Both the position numbers and the translations under genes were made by a program. The notes beneath the pieces are model-generated. The model was not told the DNA's origin and ran no database searches. It worked only from the letters and a program-made list of their open reading frames with translations. 15,565 bases of DNA from Anaerolineales bacterium. GTDB taxonomy: Bacteria; Chloroflexota; Anaerolineae; Anaerolineales; VGOW01. Position 1 is the first letter of the stretch. Each line of letters opens with the position of its first letter. Of the stretch, positions 13,597 through 15,565 are shown one piece after another. Where the stretch lies: positions 1-15,565 of the forward strand of contig CAKKQG010000030.1 in the NCBI GenBank assembly GCA_919901875.1. Direction: 5' to 3'.

Positions 13597-14533
13597 TTTC
13601 TTCGCTCTGCTCTTGTGATGTTTCGTAGACGAACAGCAATAGCGGAATCAAAATTGCTACAGCAATAATGTTCGCGCCTGCCGCCGGAATAAATTCTCCA
13701 ACCATCGCATCCGCTAGTGGATATTTGTTGACCCATATATCGGCGAGTGACGCCAGCGATAAGCCGACGATGTTGCCGACACTGCCCCATAACACGGCGG
13801 CGACCCATCGCTGCCGATTTGGCAAAATGAATCGCACGGCAATCGCCAAGGCGCAGCCGATCAACACCGAGTAGCCCATCAGCCAGGTGATCGGTGCGGC
13901 TTTGTAATCGGGCGGCAGGGCGATCAGGGTGGCGGGATACATTAAGTAAAATACTGCCGCGATGAGACCGCCAGCCCCTGTGAGGATCGTTCCTATATCC
14001 ACTGCTTGTTTGCGATCTAAAAATATTTTTGCTGCGCCGGCGATCAGCCCGATCAATCCATTTGCCAGACTCCAATGCGGCGACACGGTGCCCACAAACA
14101 GATCGCCGAGGATGTTGCCCGCCGCGCCTGTTGTGAATCCCACGACGGGCCCGAAGATGTAACCGAAGAAGATCGGGAAGATGATCGCCGGACGCAACGA
14201 AACTTGACTCACGGCGGGGATGGCAAAGGTGACGCCGTTGAACAGCCAGGCGAACACGCCATAGATGAGTGAGCCGATGCCCATGAAGGCGACTTGCTGC
14301 GCGGTGACGTCCCACAACTCGCTATCGCGCGTGAAGTAGCAGATCAATAACGCGATCATGCCGCCAATCGCTAGAAACAAAAATCGAATGCCCATCGCTT
14401 GCGGAGTCGTTTCGAGAAATGACTCGGTGGTGGGTTTGACCGCAGGCGCGATGAAGTAGGCAATGAGCGCCAACACCCCAACGACGAGAATTGAAATTGC
14501 TAAAGGCTGTAATTTTTTTAGTGAGTTGTCCAT
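13592..14533 (-). CDS. ECF-type transporter substrate-binding (S) component-like membrane protein
   Basis: A 313-aa membrane protein with about eight to nine hydrophobic helices. The segment SLRPAIIFPIFFGYIFGP at 112-129, followed by GFTTGAAGNILGDL at 132-145, matches the RP..IP..G..FGP..G...G..GN..GD pattern of vitamin-binding S subunits of energy-coupling-factor transporters. No ATPase or T-subunit gene is in the window, so it would depend on a shared ECF module elsewhere. It is longer than a typical S component (about 180-200 aa), with extra helices at both ends. Substrate is unknown and no riboswitch is seen upstream. The ATG at 14531-14533 has GGAG 10 nt before it. Its stop lies in a heptad array. 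Confidence 0.7.
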   Translation of the reverse strand: MDNSLKKLQPLAISILVVGVLALIAYFIAPAVKPTTESFLETTPQAMGIRFLFLAIGGMIALLICYFTRDSELWDVTAQQVAFMGIGSLIYGVFAWLFNGVTFAIPAVSQVSLRPAIIFPIFFGYIFGPVVGFTTGAAGNILGDLFVGTVSPHWSLANGLIGLIAGAAKIFLDRKQAVDIGTILTGAGGLIAAVFYLMYPATLIALPPDYKAAPITWLMGYSVLIGCALAIAVRFILPNRQRWVAAVLWGSVGNIVGLSLASLADIWVNKYPLADAMVGEFIPAAGANIIAVAILIPLLLFVYETSQEQSEES

Positions 14534-14579
14534 AAAGTAAAGTCTCCGTAATTTTTAAAGATATATTTCATGCAAGAGG

Positions 14580-14600
14580 AAGATTAAGGATTAAAGATTA
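14580..14600. repeat. Short heptad array at the nucleotidyltransferase 3' end
   Basis: Three exact units, AAGATTA, AGGATTA, AAGATTA. The last three bases (tta, 14598-14600) are the stop codon of the minus-strand gene. Confidence 0.55.
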
Positions 14601-15077
14601 TTCTTCATCCTCCATTTTTTTCAACGCGCGAAGAGTAATGAGATGTAGTTGATCTTTGGGGCGATTGGCGGCTTCTTTAGCTTTGATGAGACCGTCCAGA
14701 GTCAAAACTTGCACAACAAAGTTCTCAACTTCAATAGGCTCAGAGTATTCAAGAAGTTGATGATAGTCACCCAACCCGGAAATTTCTCCAATCAAATCAA
14801 TATCCCCCAAATCGGTTTTGAACTTTTCACCTTTAGTAATTGTGGTTAGAAGATTCACAACGTCAAAGAAGGCTGAACGGATTGGCTGGCAATAGGGTGC
14901 TAACGCTCGACACAAACGCTCAGCATTTTGCGGTGTGCGTTCAAAACAAATGTCAACGTCATATGTGTACGCATCAGAGGCGCGCAACACCATTGCCACG
15001 CCGCCAACGACTACCATGTTCACATTGGCATTGGCGAGAAGTTTAAGCAATTCGGTGTATCTGGGTTGGGTGTCCAT
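14598..15077 (-). CDS. Nucleotidyltransferase-fold protein (MNT/DUF6036-like)
   Basis: 159 aa from the ATG at 15075-15077. The polymerase-beta-type nucleotidyltransferase core is visible: VVVGGVAMVL at 22-31, the metal-binding pair D40/D42 in YTYDVDICF, and a third acidic pair D92/D94 in GDIDLIGEI. The C-terminal LIKAKEAANRPKDQLHL at 130-146 is typical of small antitoxin- or toxin-type nucleotidyltransferases (MNT, AbiEii-like and DUF6036 groups). All catalytic acids appear intact. The start overlaps the preceding gene by 35 nt, suggesting a coupled two-gene module. An alternative GTG 12 codons upstream (15113) would extend the overlap. Whether it modifies a partner protein, a tRNA or an antibiotic cannot be decided. 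Confidence 0.8.
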   Translation of the reverse strand: MDTQPRYTELLKLLANANVNMVVVGGVAMVLRASDAYTYDVDICFERTPQNAERLCRALAPYCQPIRSAFFDVVNLLTTITKGEKFKTDLGDIDLIGEISGLGDYHQLLEYSEPIEVENFVVQVLTLDGLIKAKEAANRPKDQLHLITLRALKKMEDEE

Positions 15078-15315
15078 GTTTTTTCTGTTCTTTGGCGCGT
15101 TGAATAGCGGCACGACCTATAAAAAGGAATTCCGCCATTGCGTCTAAGTAGCGCAAGCGAGTTGTAGGGTTCAACCGCCGCATGTGGCGCAGTTGCTCAA
15201 TATCCACTCCAAACTCTCGCGCTGTTTCAATTGGATCGAGTTTTTTATCAAGAAGAGTTTGAATGATGCCCCTGACTTCATCTTCTTGTTCAGGTGTAAG
15301 AGTAAAGGTATCCAT
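15043..15315 (-). CDS. Small HTH-like protein paired with the nucleotidyltransferase
   Basis: 90 aa from the ATG at 15313-15315; a further 12 codons are open upstream, but those cross non-coding repeat-like DNA. The N-terminal half (PEQEDEVRGIIQTLLDKKLD, then IETAREFGVDIEQLRHMRR at 29-47) reads like a short helix-turn-helix. The second half, TTRLRYLDAMAEFLFIGRAA at 51-70, resembles the RL.WL....EF segment seen in small partners of nucleotidyltransferase genes. The tail is basic. It has no HEPN R-x4-6-H motif. It overlaps the next gene by 35 nt. A role as antitoxin or regulator of the nucleotidyltransferase is an inference from this arrangement. No strong SD. Confidence 0.6.
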   Translation of the reverse strand: MDTFTLTPEQEDEVRGIIQTLLDKKLDPIETAREFGVDIEQLRHMRRLNPTTRLRYLDAMAEFLFIGRAAIQRAKEQKKHGHPTQIHRIA

Positions 15316-15344
15316 AGTTGTCGAAAGATGATAACAGTCAGAAA

Positions 15345-15372
15345 TCATCAATCCTTAATCTTTAATCATTTC
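15345..15372. repeat. Short heptad array at the 3' end of the Ig-domain gene
   Basis: Units TCATCAA, TCCTTAA, TCTTTAA, TCATTTC in phase. The stop codon (tca, 15366-15368) is the first three bases of the last unit. Confidence 0.5.
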
Positions 15373-15565
15373 GCTATCACCGTAACTTTTTTACTTTCAC
15401 TCTCATTCCCCGCCGCGTCAATCGCCTTCACATAGATCACATGCTTGCCCGCCGTCATCTTCCAACGAGTCGTGAACGGCGCGACGGTATTTGTTGCCAC
15501 TTTTTTGTCATCTACGTAAATTTCTACAAACGACAACGATAAATTATCTTTCGCATCAGGCTGAA
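15366..15565 (-). CDS. Partial gene: C-terminal Ig-like domain of a probable exported protein
   Basis: The frame enters from the right window edge and ends at a TGA (15366-15368), giving the last 65 residues. The visible part is one bacterial Ig-like beta-sandwich: VEIYVDDKKVAT at 13-24, then APFTTRWKMTAGKHVIYVKA and AIDAAGNES, ending in VTVIAK. Such domains close many secreted or surface proteins of Anaerolineae, including transglycosylase-type penicillin-binding proteins and glycosidases, but nothing here tells which. This C-terminal coding part is not represented by a complete start-to-stop frame because the start is outside the window. Confidence 0.75.
   Translation of the reverse strand, partial: QPDAKDNLSLSFVEIYVDDKKVATNTVAPFTTRWKMTAGKHVIYVKAIDAAGNESESKKVTVIAK

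Noticed and set aside
14534..14597. Riboswitch upstream of the ECF-like gene
   Set aside because: The gap is only 64 nt and partly heptad repeat; no known vitamin-riboswitch core is visible.

Overview
The window looks like a chromosomal housekeeping region of a bacterium of the Chloroflexota, most likely an Anaerolineae-type organism. This is inferred from several features. There is a short (201 aa) EF-Ts. A lipoprotein has a long Thr/Pro-rich stalk. The cluster rpsB-tsf-pyrH-frr-uppS-cdsA runs on to a class II FBPase and Rho. Intergenic DNA is crowded with CGTCATTGCGAG-type inverted repeats and short degenerate tandem repeats. No rRNA or tRNA is present to settle the taxonomy.

Layout. Almost everything is on the minus strand, so transcription runs from high to low coordinates. 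At the right edge (15366-15565) is the C-terminal Ig-like end of a gene that continues outside the window. Next come an overlapping pair, a small HTH-like protein and a nucleotidyltransferase (15315-14598), then an ECF-type membrane substrate-binding subunit (14533-13592). From a clear sigma70-type promoter at 13454-13482 the translation/envelope cluster starts: rpsB, tsf, a terminator, pyrH, frr, uppS, cdsA and glpX (13328-7374). A 148-aa unrecognised protein follows (7267-6821). The only plus-strand protein gene is a secreted lipoprotein metallopeptidase with an HEXXH motif (5221-6630). The second minus-strand block is driven by a near-consensus promoter at 5074-5102 with a 170-nt C-rich leader: rho, a LysM/M23 peptidase, a HAD-family protein, a GT2 glycosyltransferase and a Bax-inhibitor-1-like membrane protein (4897-148).

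How the genes work together. RpsB, EF-Ts and Frr serve translation. PyrH supplies UDP/UTP, while UppS and CdsA make the lipid carrier and CDP-diacylglycerol for envelope synthesis. GlpX is gluconeogenic. Rho and the M23, HAD and GT2 genes form a second unit with mixed transcription and envelope functions.

Most notable non-coding structure. Many junctions are built from strictly phased 7-bp degenerate tandem repeats. The stop codons of eight genes fall inside these heptad arrays. Between frr and uppS the array is exactly 15 x 7 bp and contains both the frr stop and the probable uppS start. A possible small RNA gene (sigma70-like promoter, about 95 nt, pseudoknot-capable fold, T-tract) lies at 6688-6820. 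Rho and rpsB both have leaders with visible regulatory potential.
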